In this document: positions 28,065 through 35,562 of the stretch, piece by piece
How the letters are laid out: each line of letters opens with the position of its first letter
Position numbering within the stretch: the stretch's first letter is position 1
DNA from: Variovorax sp.
Lineage (GTDB): Bacteria > Pseudomonadota > Gammaproteobacteria > Burkholderiales > Burkholderiaceae_C
Length of the DNA stretch: 64,000 nt
NCBI GenBank assembly: GCA_017744935.1
Contig: JAGIAI010000013.1
Span: 1 to 64,000 of the forward strand
Direction: 5' to 3'
Notes under the pieces: model-generated
What the model saw: the letters and a program-made list of their open reading frames with translations, nothing else
Database searches by the model: none
What the model was told of the DNA's origin: nothing
Made by a program: the position numbers and the translations under genes

Positions 28065-28418
28065 ATGGCAGCCCCACGCATCCGCCCACCTTCGACGCGC
28101 CGCTTCGCGTGGCTGCTGTGGGTCATGCTGCTGCTTCCGGTGGCGCAGGTCGCTGCCCTGTGGCATGGCGTGTCCCACGTCGTGCCAACGGCCCAGCAGG
28201 AAGCACCGGCACCCGGCGAGCCGCTGTCGCAGGCGGCGCATTGCGACCTTTGCCTGCTGGCGGCCACCATCCACAGTGGCGCGCTGCCCAGTGCGCCGAT
28301 CCTGCTCCCGCATCCTCCTCTGCGGCACGAAGCGCCGCTGGTGGCTTTCGCTGCCGGATGGTCGGGAACGCACGCGCTCCCCTACCGCAGCCGCGCGCCG
28401 CCCGCTTCCTCGCTCTGA
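28065..28418 (+). CDS. DUF2946-like small membrane protein of the zinc cluster
   Basis: This 117-residue protein has one N-terminal hydrophobic segment (FAWLLWVMLLLPVAQVAAL) followed by WHGVSHVV and a HCDLCLLAATIHSG motif with a CxxC and His residues that could bind metal. Small proteins of this kind are often encoded beside metal-uptake genes in Burkholderiales. It is the first gene of a forward set that continues with an outer-membrane protein and ZnuA/ZnuB-like genes, which supports a part in zinc handling. That role is inference from position. Confidence 0.65.
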   Translation: MAAPRIRPPSTRRFAWLLWVMLLLPVAQVAALWHGVSHVVPTAQQEAPAPGEPLSQAAHCDLCLLAATIHSGALPSAPILLPHPPLRHEAPLVAFAAGWSGTHALPYRSRAPPASSL

Positions 28419-28492
28419 CCCGTTGACTCCACGCCCGCCCGCGCCCAGCGCCGGCGGGCGCTCTCCAACGTTCCTGCGAGGAGCTCCTGCTC

Positions 28493-29908
28493 ATGCAACA
28501 CCTTTCCCGGGTCGGCCTCGTGCTGGCCCTGGCCATGCCGCTCGGCGCGCTGGCCGACCCTTCGCCCTCCGACGTCGACGCGCTTCGACGGGAGATTCAA
28601 TCCATGCGCGCCGACTACGAAGCGCGCCTGCAGGCGCTTGAACAACGCGTGAAAGCGGCTGAGGCCGCTGCGGCGCAAGCGCCCGCTCCGGCCACCGCCA
28701 GCGCTACCAGCGCCGCGCCGGTCACGCCATCCCCGGCCGCAGCCGAGCCGCCCGCGTCATCCGTCGCCTCCAACGGCGGAGGCGGCGCGAGCGCGTTCAA
28801 TCCGGCGCTGTCGCTGATCCTCTCGGGCGGCTATACCAACACTTCGCAGGACCCTGCGAAATACGCGATCACCGGCTTCCCGCTGCAGCCGGACGCGGAA
28901 ATCGGACCCGGCAAACGCGGCTTCAGCCTCTCCGAATCGGAACTGGGCTTCTCGGCCAACATCGACCCGTGGCTGCGCGGCGCGGCCAACATCGCGCTCG
29001 AGCCGGACAACTCGGTGTCGATCGAGGAAGCCTTCATCCAGACGACGTCGCTCGGCAACGGGCTGTCGCTCAAGGGGGGCCGCTTCTTCTCGGGTGTCGG
29101 CTATCTCAACTCGCAGCATTCGCACACCTGGGACTTCGTCGACAACCCGCTCGCCTACCAGGCGATGCTGGGCACGCAGTACGGCGACGACGGGCTGCAA
29201 CTCACGTGGATCGCGCCGATCGACCACTACATCGAACTCGGCGCCGAGATCGGCCGGGGCCGCACCTTTCCCGGCAGCGACTCGAACAACAACGGCGCGG
29301 GCATGACCGCGCTGACCTTGCACACCGGCGGCGACATCGGCGACAGCAGCAACTGGCGCGCGGGCATCTCGATGCTCAATGCCAAGGCGAACAACCAGGC
29401 CCTGGTCTCGACGAACGCGGCGGGCGCGACGGTGAACGACATCTTCAACGGCGACACCCGCGTGTGGGTGCTCGATGGCGTGTGGAAGTGGGCACCCAAC
29501 GGCAACGCCACGCGGACCAACTTCAAGCTGCAGGGCGAATACCTGCACAGCAACCGCAACGGCAACCTGCTCTACGACGTCGGCAACGCCGACGCCTTCG
29601 GCGACTACCGAGTGGCGCAGTCGGGCTGGTACTTGCAGGCCGTCTACCAGTTCATGCCGCGCTGGCGCGTCGCCGTGCGCACAGAACAACTCGACCCCGG
29701 CACACCGAACTTCGGCCTTGCATCCGCCGCACTGTTCAGCGACTACCGGCCGCACAAGAACTCGGTGATGGTGGACTTCAACCCGAGCGAGTTCTCGCGT
29801 ATCCGGCTGCAGTTTGCGCAGGACCGCGCGCGCGAAGGCTTCATCGACAACCAGATCACTCTCCAGTACCAGATGAGCTTGGGCGCTCATGGTGCACACA
29901 ACTATTGA
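28493..29908 (+). CDS. Outer-membrane beta-barrel protein linked to zinc uptake
   Basis: This 471-residue protein has a signal peptide ending at GALADP and a short coiled coil (ALRREIQSMRADYEARLQAL, about 29-60). An Ala/Pro-rich spacer (about 62-95) and a beta-barrel domain rich in alternating aromatic/polar strands follow to the C-terminus. The coiled coil plus barrel is the plan of trimeric or porin-like outer-membrane proteins. There is no TonB box that I can see. It sits 26 bases upstream of the znuA-like gene behind a GAGGAGCT site, so it probably moves zinc or a zinc chelate across the outer membrane. Confidence 0.75.
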   Translation: MQHLSRVGLVLALAMPLGALADPSPSDVDALRREIQSMRADYEARLQALEQRVKAAEAAAAQAPAPATASATSAAPVTPSPAAAEPPASSVASNGGGGASAFNPALSLILSGGYTNTSQDPAKYAITGFPLQPDAEIGPGKRGFSLSESELGFSANIDPWLRGAANIALEPDNSVSIEEAFIQTTSLGNGLSLKGGRFFSGVGYLNSQHSHTWDFVDNPLAYQAMLGTQYGDDGLQLTWIAPIDHYIELGAEIGRGRTFPGSDSNNNGAGMTALTLHTGGDIGDSSNWRAGISMLNAKANNQALVSTNAAGATVNDIFNGDTRVWVLDGVWKWAPNGNATRTNFKLQGEYLHSNRNGNLLYDVGNADAFGDYRVAQSGWYLQAVYQFMPRWRVAVRTEQLDPGTPNFGLASAALFSDYRPHKNSVMVDFNPSEFSRIRLQFAQDRAREGFIDNQITLQYQMSLGAHGAHNY

Positions 29909-29934
29909 TCACCCGCAGAAACAAGGAGCACATC

Positions 29935-30858
29935 ATGAAGAACCGCTTTCCCCTTCCCCTCATTGCCCTGATGGCCGCGCCGCTGATGCTGCTGGCCGCG
30001 CCTGCGCAGGCCGCGCTGCGCGTCTTCGCCTGCGAGCCCGAATGGGGCGCGCTTGCGCAGGAACTCGGCGGCAACCTCGTCGACGTTTCGGTTGCGACCA
30101 ACGCACTGCAGGACCCGCACCAGATCCAGGCCAAGCCGAGCCTGATCGCCCGGGCGCGCAGTGCGGACCTCGTGGTCTGCACCGGCGCAGAGCTGGAAAT
30201 CGGCTGGCTGCCGGTGCTGCTGCAGCAGTCGGGCAACGCGAAGGTGCAGCCCGGCCAGCCCGGCAACTTCGCGGCCGCCGACTTCGTGCGCAAGCTCGAA
30301 GTGCCCACGCAGGTCGACCGCTCGCAGGGCGACGTGCATGCGGCAGGCAATCCTCATATCCAGACCGACCCACGCAACATCGCGCTGGTCGCGACGGCCC
30401 TCGGCAAGCGGCTTCAGCAGGTTGATCCGGCCAACGCGGCCGAATACGCCAAGCGCGGCGCGGACTTCAGCCAGCGATGGCAGCAGGCGATGACGAAGTG
30501 GAGCACGCAGGGCGCGCCGCTCAAGGGTGCCCCCGTGGTCTCGCAGCACAACGCCTTCGTCTACCTCTACGACTGGCTCGGCATGAAGGAAGTCGCGGTG
30601 CTGGAGCCCAAGCCGGGTGTCGAACCAACTGCATCGCATCTGCAGGAGGTGCAGGCCGCCCTCAAGGGCACGCCCGCGAAGATGGTGGTCTATGCCGCCT
30701 ACCAGGACTCGCGGCCCTCGGACTGGCTCAGCAAGAACGCGGGCGTGCCGGCGGTCAAGCTGCCCTTCACCGTGGGCGGGACCGACGGCGCGAAGGATCT
30801 GTTCGGCCTCTTCGACGATACGCTCGCGCGGCTGCTCGGCGCGGGGACGAAGTCGTGA
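29935..30858 (+). CDS. Metal ABC transporter substrate-binding protein, ZnuA-like
   Basis: This 307-residue periplasmic cluster A-I metal-binding protein has a signal peptide ending at PAQAAL. The metal ligand histidines fit His62 (QDPHQIQAKPS), His141 (GNPHIQTDP) and His205 (SQHNAFVYL), with an acidic fourth ligand near PSDWLSK. The His/Asp-rich loop of enterobacterial ZnuA is absent. Its stop overlaps the start of the permease gene (GTGA). Zinc is the most likely metal, manganese less so. Confidence 0.9.
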   Translation: MKNRFPLPLIALMAAPLMLLAAPAQAALRVFACEPEWGALAQELGGNLVDVSVATNALQDPHQIQAKPSLIARARSADLVVCTGAELEIGWLPVLLQQSGNAKVQPGQPGNFAAADFVRKLEVPTQVDRSQGDVHAAGNPHIQTDPRNIALVATALGKRLQQVDPANAAEYAKRGADFSQRWQQAMTKWSTQGAPLKGAPVVSQHNAFVYLYDWLGMKEVAVLEPKPGVEPTASHLQEVQAALKGTPAKMVVYAAYQDSRPSDWLSKNAGVPAVKLPFTVGGTDGAKDLFGLFDDTLARLLGAGTKS

Positions 30859-31628
30859 ACTGGAGCGCGCTCGACGCGGGCATCCTCGGCCCCGCACTGA
30901 TCGCCGGTCTGCTGGTGCTGGCCACGCATGTGCCGCTCGGCATGCAGGTGCTGGACCGGGGCATCGTCTTCATCGACCTCGCGATCGCGCAGATCGCGGG
31001 CCTGGGCGTGATCGCCGCCGATGCAGTCGGCTTGCCCGAGGGCGGCGTCGCGGTGCAGGCGGCGGCCGTGACGGCAGCGCTGCTCGGCGCATGGCTGCTG
31101 ACTTGGACCGAACGCCGCGCGCCGCAGCAGCAGGAGGCCCTGATCGGCGTGATGTTCATCCTCGCGGCGTGCGCCGGCATCCTGCTGCTCGCAAGCAATC
31201 CGCACGGCGGGGAGCATCTCAAGGACCTGCTGGTCGGCCAGATCCTGTGGGTCAACAACACGCAACTGCTGTGGCTCGGCGGCATCTCCGCGGTGCTGCT
31301 GATCGCAATGCGGCTCGGCTGGATCGAGCGGCTGGGCCGCTTCGGCTTCTACGCGGCCTTCGCGCTCGCGGTGACCGCCTCGGTGCAACTCGTGGGGGTG
31401 TACCTCGTGTTTTCCAGCCTCATCATCCCGGCGCTCGGCACGCGTGCGCACTTCGGCGCGCGGCGTCTCTGCATCGCGTACACCGTGGGTGCGCTGGGGT
31501 ATGCGCTCGGCTTGGCGCTGTCGGCGCTGTTCGACCTGCCCTCGGGCGCGGTGATCGTGTGGACCCTCGCAGCCTGTGCAGTCGCGGGCGCCCTCATGCT
31601 GAGGCCGCGCCTCGATCACAGCTTGTAG
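30855..31628 (+). CDS. Metal ABC transporter permease, ZnuB/MntB-like
   Basis: This 257-residue protein with about seven to eight hydrophobic segments has the family motifs VLDRGIVFIDLAIAQIAGLGV (the D/E-rich loop that contacts the ATPase) and YLVFSSLIIPALGTRAHFG. It starts with GTG overlapping the binding-protein stop. No ATPase gene is found next to it, so it must borrow an ATP-binding subunit encoded elsewhere. The last 13 bases overlap the end of the convergent Lrp gene. Confidence 0.88.
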   Translation: MNWSALDAGILGPALIAGLLVLATHVPLGMQVLDRGIVFIDLAIAQIAGLGVIAADAVGLPEGGVAVQAAAVTAALLGAWLLTWTERRAPQQQEALIGVMFILAACAGILLLASNPHGGEHLKDLLVGQILWVNNTQLLWLGGISAVLLIAMRLGWIERLGRFGFYAAFALAVTASVQLVGVYLVFSSLIIPALGTRAHFGARRLCIAYTVGALGYALGLALSALFDLPSGAVIVWTLAACAVAGALMLRPRLDHSL

Positions 31629-32059
31629 GTCGACAGCAGGATGCTGGTCTCGCTGTTCGAGATTCCCGGGATCGAACGGATCGCGGTCAGCACCCGGTCG
31701 AAGGCTTCGAGCGTGTCCGCGCGCAGTTCGGCCAGCAGGTCCCAACGGCCGTTGGTCGAATGCAGCGTGATGACGTTCGGATGGCCCCGCAGTGCGCGCC
31801 GCACCTCGTCGCCGTTGGGGCCGTCGACTTCGATGCTCATCATGGCGCGGATGCGGTAGCCCTCCGCATCGGGTCGCAGGCGCACGGTGTAGCCGACGAT
31901 GGTGCCGTCGGCCTCCAGCCTGGCGATGCGGTTCTGGACCGTTGCGCGCGCCACGCGCAGCTTTTGCGCCAGTGCGACGACGGACATGCGGGCGTCGTCC
32001 CTCAGCAGTGCGATGAGTTGGCGGTCGATGTCGTCCACGAGGTTCATTTTGCTATTCAT
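31616..32059 (-). CDS. Lrp/AsnC family transcriptional regulator
   Basis: This 147-residue protein has an N-terminal HTH (LRDDARMSVVALAQKLRVARATVQNRIARLEADG) and a C-terminal RAM ligand-binding domain (about 70-140). Lrp/AsnC proteins respond to amino acids. It diverges from an ornithine cyclodeaminase gene and a citrulline hydrolase gene, and so probably controls them in response to ornithine, citrulline or proline. The ATG at 32059 is taken as start; an in-frame ATG four codons later is also possible. Confidence 0.9.
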   Translation of the reverse strand: MNSKMNLVDDIDRQLIALLRDDARMSVVALAQKLRVARATVQNRIARLEADGTIVGYTVRLRPDAEGYRIRAMMSIEVDGPNGDEVRRALRGHPNVITLHSTNGRWDLLAELRADTLEAFDRVLTAIRSIPGISNSETSILLSTYKL

Positions 32060-32178
32060 GGCAAGCAAACTGCAAGCTTCGACGCCGGATTTGACAGGTT
32101 GGATGGTTCAATCTGGCACCACTCGACGGAACAATGAGCTCATCCCGGCAGCGACCCAGTATCCGCAAGGAGAGCCTC

Positions 32179-33228
32179 ATGACCCGCTTCATCGACGTAC
32201 CCACCATGTCCCGCCTGATCCAGGACGTCGGCGTGATCCCGTTCATCGGCCAGCTCTCCGACGTGATCCGCGAGGACTTCATCCGCTGGGCAGACTTCGA
32301 CAAGTCGGCCCGCATGGCAAGCCACTCCGACATCGGTGTGATCGAACTGATGCCGGTGTCCAGCGCCAAAACCTACGCCTTCAAGTACGTCAACGGCCAC
32401 CCGAGCAACACCGCGAAAGGTCTCTACACCGTGATGGCCTTCGGCGTGCTCGCGGAAGTCGACACGGGCTACCCGGTGCTGCTGTCCGAACTCACCGTCG
32501 CGACTGCGCTTCGCACCTGCGCGACCTCGCTGATGGCCGCACGCGCACTCGCACGGCCGGACGCGCGACGCATGGCATTGATCGGCAATGGCGCGCAAAG
32601 CGAGTTCCAGGCGCTGGCCTTTTATGCGCACCTGGGGATCGACGAGATCGCCGTCCACGACGTCGACCCGCGCGCCACGGACAAACTGCTTCGCAACCTC
32701 TCGGTCTATCCGGAGTTGAAGCTGATCCGCTGCGCATCGACCGCAGAAGCCGTGCGCGGCGCCGACATCGTGACCACCGTCACCGCCGACAAGACCTACG
32801 CGACCATCCTCACGCCGGACATGATCGAGCCGGGCATGCACATCAATGCAGTTGGAGGCGATTGCCCCGGCAAGACCGAGTTGCACGTCGATGTGCTGCG
32901 CCAGGCGCGCGTGTTCGTCGAGTACGAACCGCAAACGCGCATCGAAGGCGACATCCAGCAGTTGCCGAAGAACTTCCCCGTGATTGACCTCTGGCGCGTG
33001 CTCGCCGGCATCGAAGCCGGACGCCAGCACGCCTCGCAGGTCACCGTCTCCGACTCGGTGGGCTTCGCGCTGGAGGACTACTCCACGCTGCGCTATGTGT
33101 TCGACCAGGCCATGTCGCGCGACATGGGCGTCGACGTCGAACTCGTGCCCTCGGCCGACGACCCGAAGGATCTGTTCCGCTACACCCGCCCCGGTGCTTC
33201 GCGCGCAGTGATGCGCCGGGTGGCCTGA
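32179..33228 (+). CDS. Ornithine cyclodeaminase
   Basis: This 349-residue member of the ornithine cyclodeaminase/mu-crystallin family has the substrate-side motif SAKTYAFKYVNGHPSNT and the NAD-binding segment ALIGNGAQSEFQALAF, followed by IEAVRGADIVTTVT-like sequence (AEAVRGADIVTTVTADKTY) and INAVGGDCPGKTEL. It converts ornithine to proline and ammonia with NAD recycling. The ATG at 32179 is preceded by AAGGAGAG; an upstream Met lacks such a site. It is followed 33 bases later by a citrulline hydrolase gene and diverges from the Lrp regulator. Confidence 0.92.
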   Translation: MTRFIDVPTMSRLIQDVGVIPFIGQLSDVIREDFIRWADFDKSARMASHSDIGVIELMPVSSAKTYAFKYVNGHPSNTAKGLYTVMAFGVLAEVDTGYPVLLSELTVATALRTCATSLMAARALARPDARRMALIGNGAQSEFQALAFYAHLGIDEIAVHDVDPRATDKLLRNLSVYPELKLIRCASTAEAVRGADIVTTVTADKTYATILTPDMIEPGMHINAVGGDCPGKTELHVDVLRQARVFVEYEPQTRIEGDIQQLPKNFPVIDLWRVLAGIEAGRQHASQVTVSDSVGFALEDYSTLRYVFDQAMSRDMGVDVELVPSADDPKDLFRYTRPGASRAVMRRVA

Positions 33229-33261
33229 ACGCCCATCCAGCAAGAGAAAGGAAACGCACGC

Positions 33262-34218
33262 ATGCCCAGGCTTCATTCCATCCAGGCGCCTTCCGCGATC
33301 GTGATGATTCGCCCGCACGGCTTCACGCCCAATCCGGAGACCGCGGCGGACAACGCATTCCAGACGCGCGCCGGGAAGGAAGCCGCGCAGGCGATCGCGC
33401 AATCGGCCTACCGCGAAGTGACCGCAGCGGCCGAGCGCCTCGAAGCCGAAGGCGTTCGCGTGCATCTCTTCGAGGACCGCGGCGAGCGCGACACGCCGGA
33501 CTCGGTGTTTCCGAACAACTGGTTCTCCACGCATCCGGGCGGACATGTCGCGCTCTTTCCGATGTACTGCGAGAACCGTCGCCGCGAGCGTCGCCCCGAG
33601 ATCATCGAGGCGCTGAAGGCGGACTACCGTGTGCAGGAAGTCATCGACTATTCGGGCCTCGAGCATGACGGCCTTTTTCTCGAAGGCACGGGCGCGATGG
33701 TGTTTGACCATGTGGCGCGCGTCGCTTACGTCGCACGCTCGAACCGCGCCGACCCGGTTGCGTTGGAACGCTTCAGCACGCACTTCAATTTCGAGCCGAT
33801 CGCGTTCGACACCTGCGATCAAAGCGGCCGTGCGGTCTATCACACCAATGTGCTGATGTGCGTCGCGACCGAGTTCGCGATGGTGGGCCTGGACCTCATT
33901 CCCGACAGCCGTCGCGCTGCTGAAGTGCGTGCGCGGCTCGAGGAATCGGGACGCGAAGTCATCGCATTGAGCACAGCACAGATCGCCGACTTCGCGGGCA
34001 ACGCGATCGAACTGTCCGGGCGCGATGGCCGCATCCTCGCGCTCTCGCAGCGCGCGCATGACAGCCTCACTGCGGAGCAGAAAGCGGTGATCGAGCGCTC
34101 GGCGCGACTCGTGCCGCTCGCAGTGCCGACGGTGGAAATGGCAGGCGGTTCGGTGCGTTGCATGATTGCGGGCATTCACCTCGCACCGAGACAGCACGAC
34201 GCAGTGCGTCTGCACTGA
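33262..34218 (+). CDS. ctlX: Citrulline-utilisation hydrolase CtlX-type (amidinotransferase fold)
   Basis: This 318-residue member of the guanidino-group-modifying superfamily has catalytic motifs such as SVFPNNWFSTHPGGHVALFPM, LEGTGAMVFDH and YHTNVLMCVATEF, with Cys near the C-terminus in VRCMIAGIH. CtlX-type enzymes hydrolyse citrulline to ornithine, ammonia and carbon dioxide. Sitting next to ornithine cyclodeaminase, it would complete a citrulline-to-proline route. An arginine-deiminase-like or dimethylargininase activity cannot be excluded from sequence. Confidence 0.88.
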   Translation: MPRLHSIQAPSAIVMIRPHGFTPNPETAADNAFQTRAGKEAAQAIAQSAYREVTAAAERLEAEGVRVHLFEDRGERDTPDSVFPNNWFSTHPGGHVALFPMYCENRRRERRPEIIEALKADYRVQEVIDYSGLEHDGLFLEGTGAMVFDHVARVAYVARSNRADPVALERFSTHFNFEPIAFDTCDQSGRAVYHTNVLMCVATEFAMVGLDLIPDSRRAAEVRARLEESGREVIALSTAQIADFAGNAIELSGRDGRILALSQRAHDSLTAEQKAVIERSARLVPLAVPTVEMAGGSVRCMIAGIHLAPRQHDAVRLH

Positions 34219-34346
34219 TGTCTTGCGCGCAATTTGTCGTGCATGTTGCGATAGCGCATTCGCTCAAGACACCGGGGCCAATTCCTACACCCCGGCGCAG
34301 CCCACTTCAGAGAATGAAGTTCACCAATCACTGAAAGGTGGACATC

Positions 34347-34628
34347 ATGAAGACGAGACTCTGGATCATGGCCGCGACTGCCACCGCCATCATGACGCTG
34401 GCAGGCTGTGCCGCAGGACCGAACGAGCAACTGGGAACGGCCGGCGGCGCAGTGGGTGGCGCCGTCCTTGGCAATGCGATCGGCGGCAACACTGCGGCGA
34501 CGGTGGGTGGCGCGGCAGTCGGTGGCCTGATCGGCAACCAGGTTGGCCGTAGCGCTGACCAACGCAACTACGACCGGCAGTACTACCCGAGCAACAGCTA
34601 CTACCCCAATAACGGACCCCGGTACTAG
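34347..34628 (+). CDS. Glycine-zipper lipoprotein
   Basis: This 93-residue protein has a lipobox MTLAGCAAG (lipidated Cys about residue 21). A glycine-zipper region with repeated GG.AVGG.VLGNAIGGN, TVGGAAVGGLIGNQVG follows, then a Tyr/Asn-rich tail (YYPSNSYYPNNGPRY). It resembles OsmB- and YMGG-type envelope lipoproteins that insert glycine-zipper helices into membranes. It is monocistronic, ending at a strong terminator, and has a weak AAAGG site before the ATG. The precise role is unknown. Confidence 0.85.
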   Translation: MKTRLWIMAATATAIMTLAGCAAGPNEQLGTAGGAVGGAVLGNAIGGNTAATVGGAAVGGLIGNQVGRSADQRNYDRQYYPSNSYYPNNGPRY

Positions 34629-34632
34629 CTCT

Positions 34633-34720
34633 CCCCCGGGCTCGCGCACTGCGTGTCGCTCTCCACCCCCTCGCCGGGGGCAGCCCCAGTGGCCCGGCCT
34701 AGCCGGTTCCACGGGGTTTT
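34633..34720 (+). repeat. Intergenic hairpin repeat, copy A (downstream of the lipoprotein gene)
   Basis: This is about 88 bases, alignable in the same orientation with copy B at 35443-35535. Two stem-loops can be drawn: CCCCC-loop-GGGGG at about 34666-34680 and CCGGC-CTA-GCCGG at about 34695-34707. Both stems are kept in copy B while the loop bases differ. It ends next to the terminator at 34727-34758. Confidence 0.7.
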
Positions 34721-34726
34721 TGGAAC

Positions 34727-34758
34727 AACAAAAAGCGCGCCTGGGCGCGCTTTTTGTT
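34727..34758. terminator. Bidirectional rho-independent terminator
   Basis: AACAAAAAGCGCGC (34727-34740), the loop CTGG and GCGCGCTTTTTGTT (34745-34758) form a perfect 14-base-pair stem with a T-rich 3' end on both strands. It lies between the convergent lipoprotein and dedA genes and should end both transcripts. Confidence 0.92.
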
Positions 34759-34774
34759 TTGGTGCGATCGTTGT

Positions 34775-35425
34775 TTATCGTGCTGCGGAGGCGCTTCTTG
34801 AGCCTTTCCATGCGCCGAAGATGGCGATGAGGCCGGGGATGAGGATGAGGCCCCAGATGATCTTTTCGAGGTGCTCGCGGACGAGGGGCAGGTTGCCGAA
34901 GAAGTAGCCGGCGGTGGTGATGCCGAGCACCCAGATCAATCCGCCCACGACGTTGAACATGCTGAACTTGCCGCGGGTCATGTCGGCGACACCGGCCACG
35001 AAGGGGGCGAAGGTGCGGATGAAGGGCATGAAGCGCGCGAGGATGATCGTGATGCCGCCGTAGCGCTCGTAGAAGGCATGCGCCTGGTCGAAGGCCTTGC
35101 GGTTGAAGAAGCGGGAGCTTTCCCACTGGAACACCTTCGGACCGAAGTAGCGGCCAATGCTGTAGTTGCATTGGTCGCCCAGGATCGCGGCCACGAGCAG
35201 GATCGGCACCGCGATGCCGTAGCTCATGAGCCCCGCACCGCTCAACGCGCCGACGATGAAGAGGAGCGAATCGCCCGGCAGGAAGGGCATCACGACAAGC
35301 CCCGTTTCGACGAACACGATCAGGAACAGGAGGCCATAGACCCACATGCCGTAGGTCGCAACGAAGGCTTCGAGGTGCTTGTCGATATGAAGAATGAAAT
35401 CGACGAGAAAGCTGATGATTTCCAT
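34775..35425 (-). CDS. DedA family membrane protein
   Basis: This 216-residue membrane protein has the DedA family motifs GLLFLIVFVETGLVVMPFLPGDSLLF, ILGDQCNYSIGRYFG and YGGITIILARFMPFIRTFAPFVAGV, including the conserved Glu/Arg pairs of the VTT domain. DedA proteins support membrane homeostasis and proton-coupled lipid-carrier recycling. It is flanked on both sides by copies of an intergenic repeat, and transcription ends at the shared terminator. It diverges from mutL. Confidence 0.92.
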   Translation of the reverse strand: MEIISFLVDFILHIDKHLEAFVATYGMWVYGLLFLIVFVETGLVVMPFLPGDSLLFIVGALSGAGLMSYGIAVPILLVAAILGDQCNYSIGRYFGPKVFQWESSRFFNRKAFDQAHAFYERYGGITIILARFMPFIRTFAPFVAGVADMTRGKFSMFNVVGGLIWVLGITTAGYFFGNLPLVREHLEKIIWGLILIPGLIAIFGAWKGSRSASAAR

Positions 35426-35442
35426 GGAAAGATTGTCGCTTA

Positions 35443-35535
35443 CCCCCAGCCTCGCCCACTTCGTGTGGCTCGGGCACCCCCTTTTTCAGGGGGCAATCCC
35501 AGCGGCCCGGCAAAGCCGGTCCCGCGGGATTCCTG
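35443..35535 (+). repeat. Intergenic hairpin repeat, copy B (between dedA and mutL)
   Basis: This is about 93 bases similar to copy A at 34633-34720: shared blocks are CTCG..CACT.CGTGT.GCTC, CACCCCCT..GGGGGCA, CCCAG.GGCCCGG and AGCCGGT. Stem-loops CCCCC...GGGGG (about 35477-35493) and CCGGC-AAA-GCCGG (about 35507-35519) are preserved, with changed loops. It lies in the 5' region between dedA and mutL and could affect either leader. Confidence 0.7.
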
Positions 35536-35562
35536 ATCTGCGTTGAAAACTAGAATGCCGCC

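Noticed and set aside
28425..28460. GC-rich inverted repeat near CGCCCGC...GCGGGCG before the outer-membrane gene as a terminator
   Set aside because: The arms are weakly matched and no T tract follows; likely GC coincidence.
32140..34215. Long reverse ORF under the cyclodeaminase and ctlX genes
   Set aside because: Same composition artefact; it crosses two well-supported forward genes.
34272..34295. CCGGGG-N12-CCCCGG inverted repeat upstream of the glycine-zipper gene, as a terminator
   Set aside because: No T run follows either arm and the loop is long; it could be part of a leader but cannot be called.
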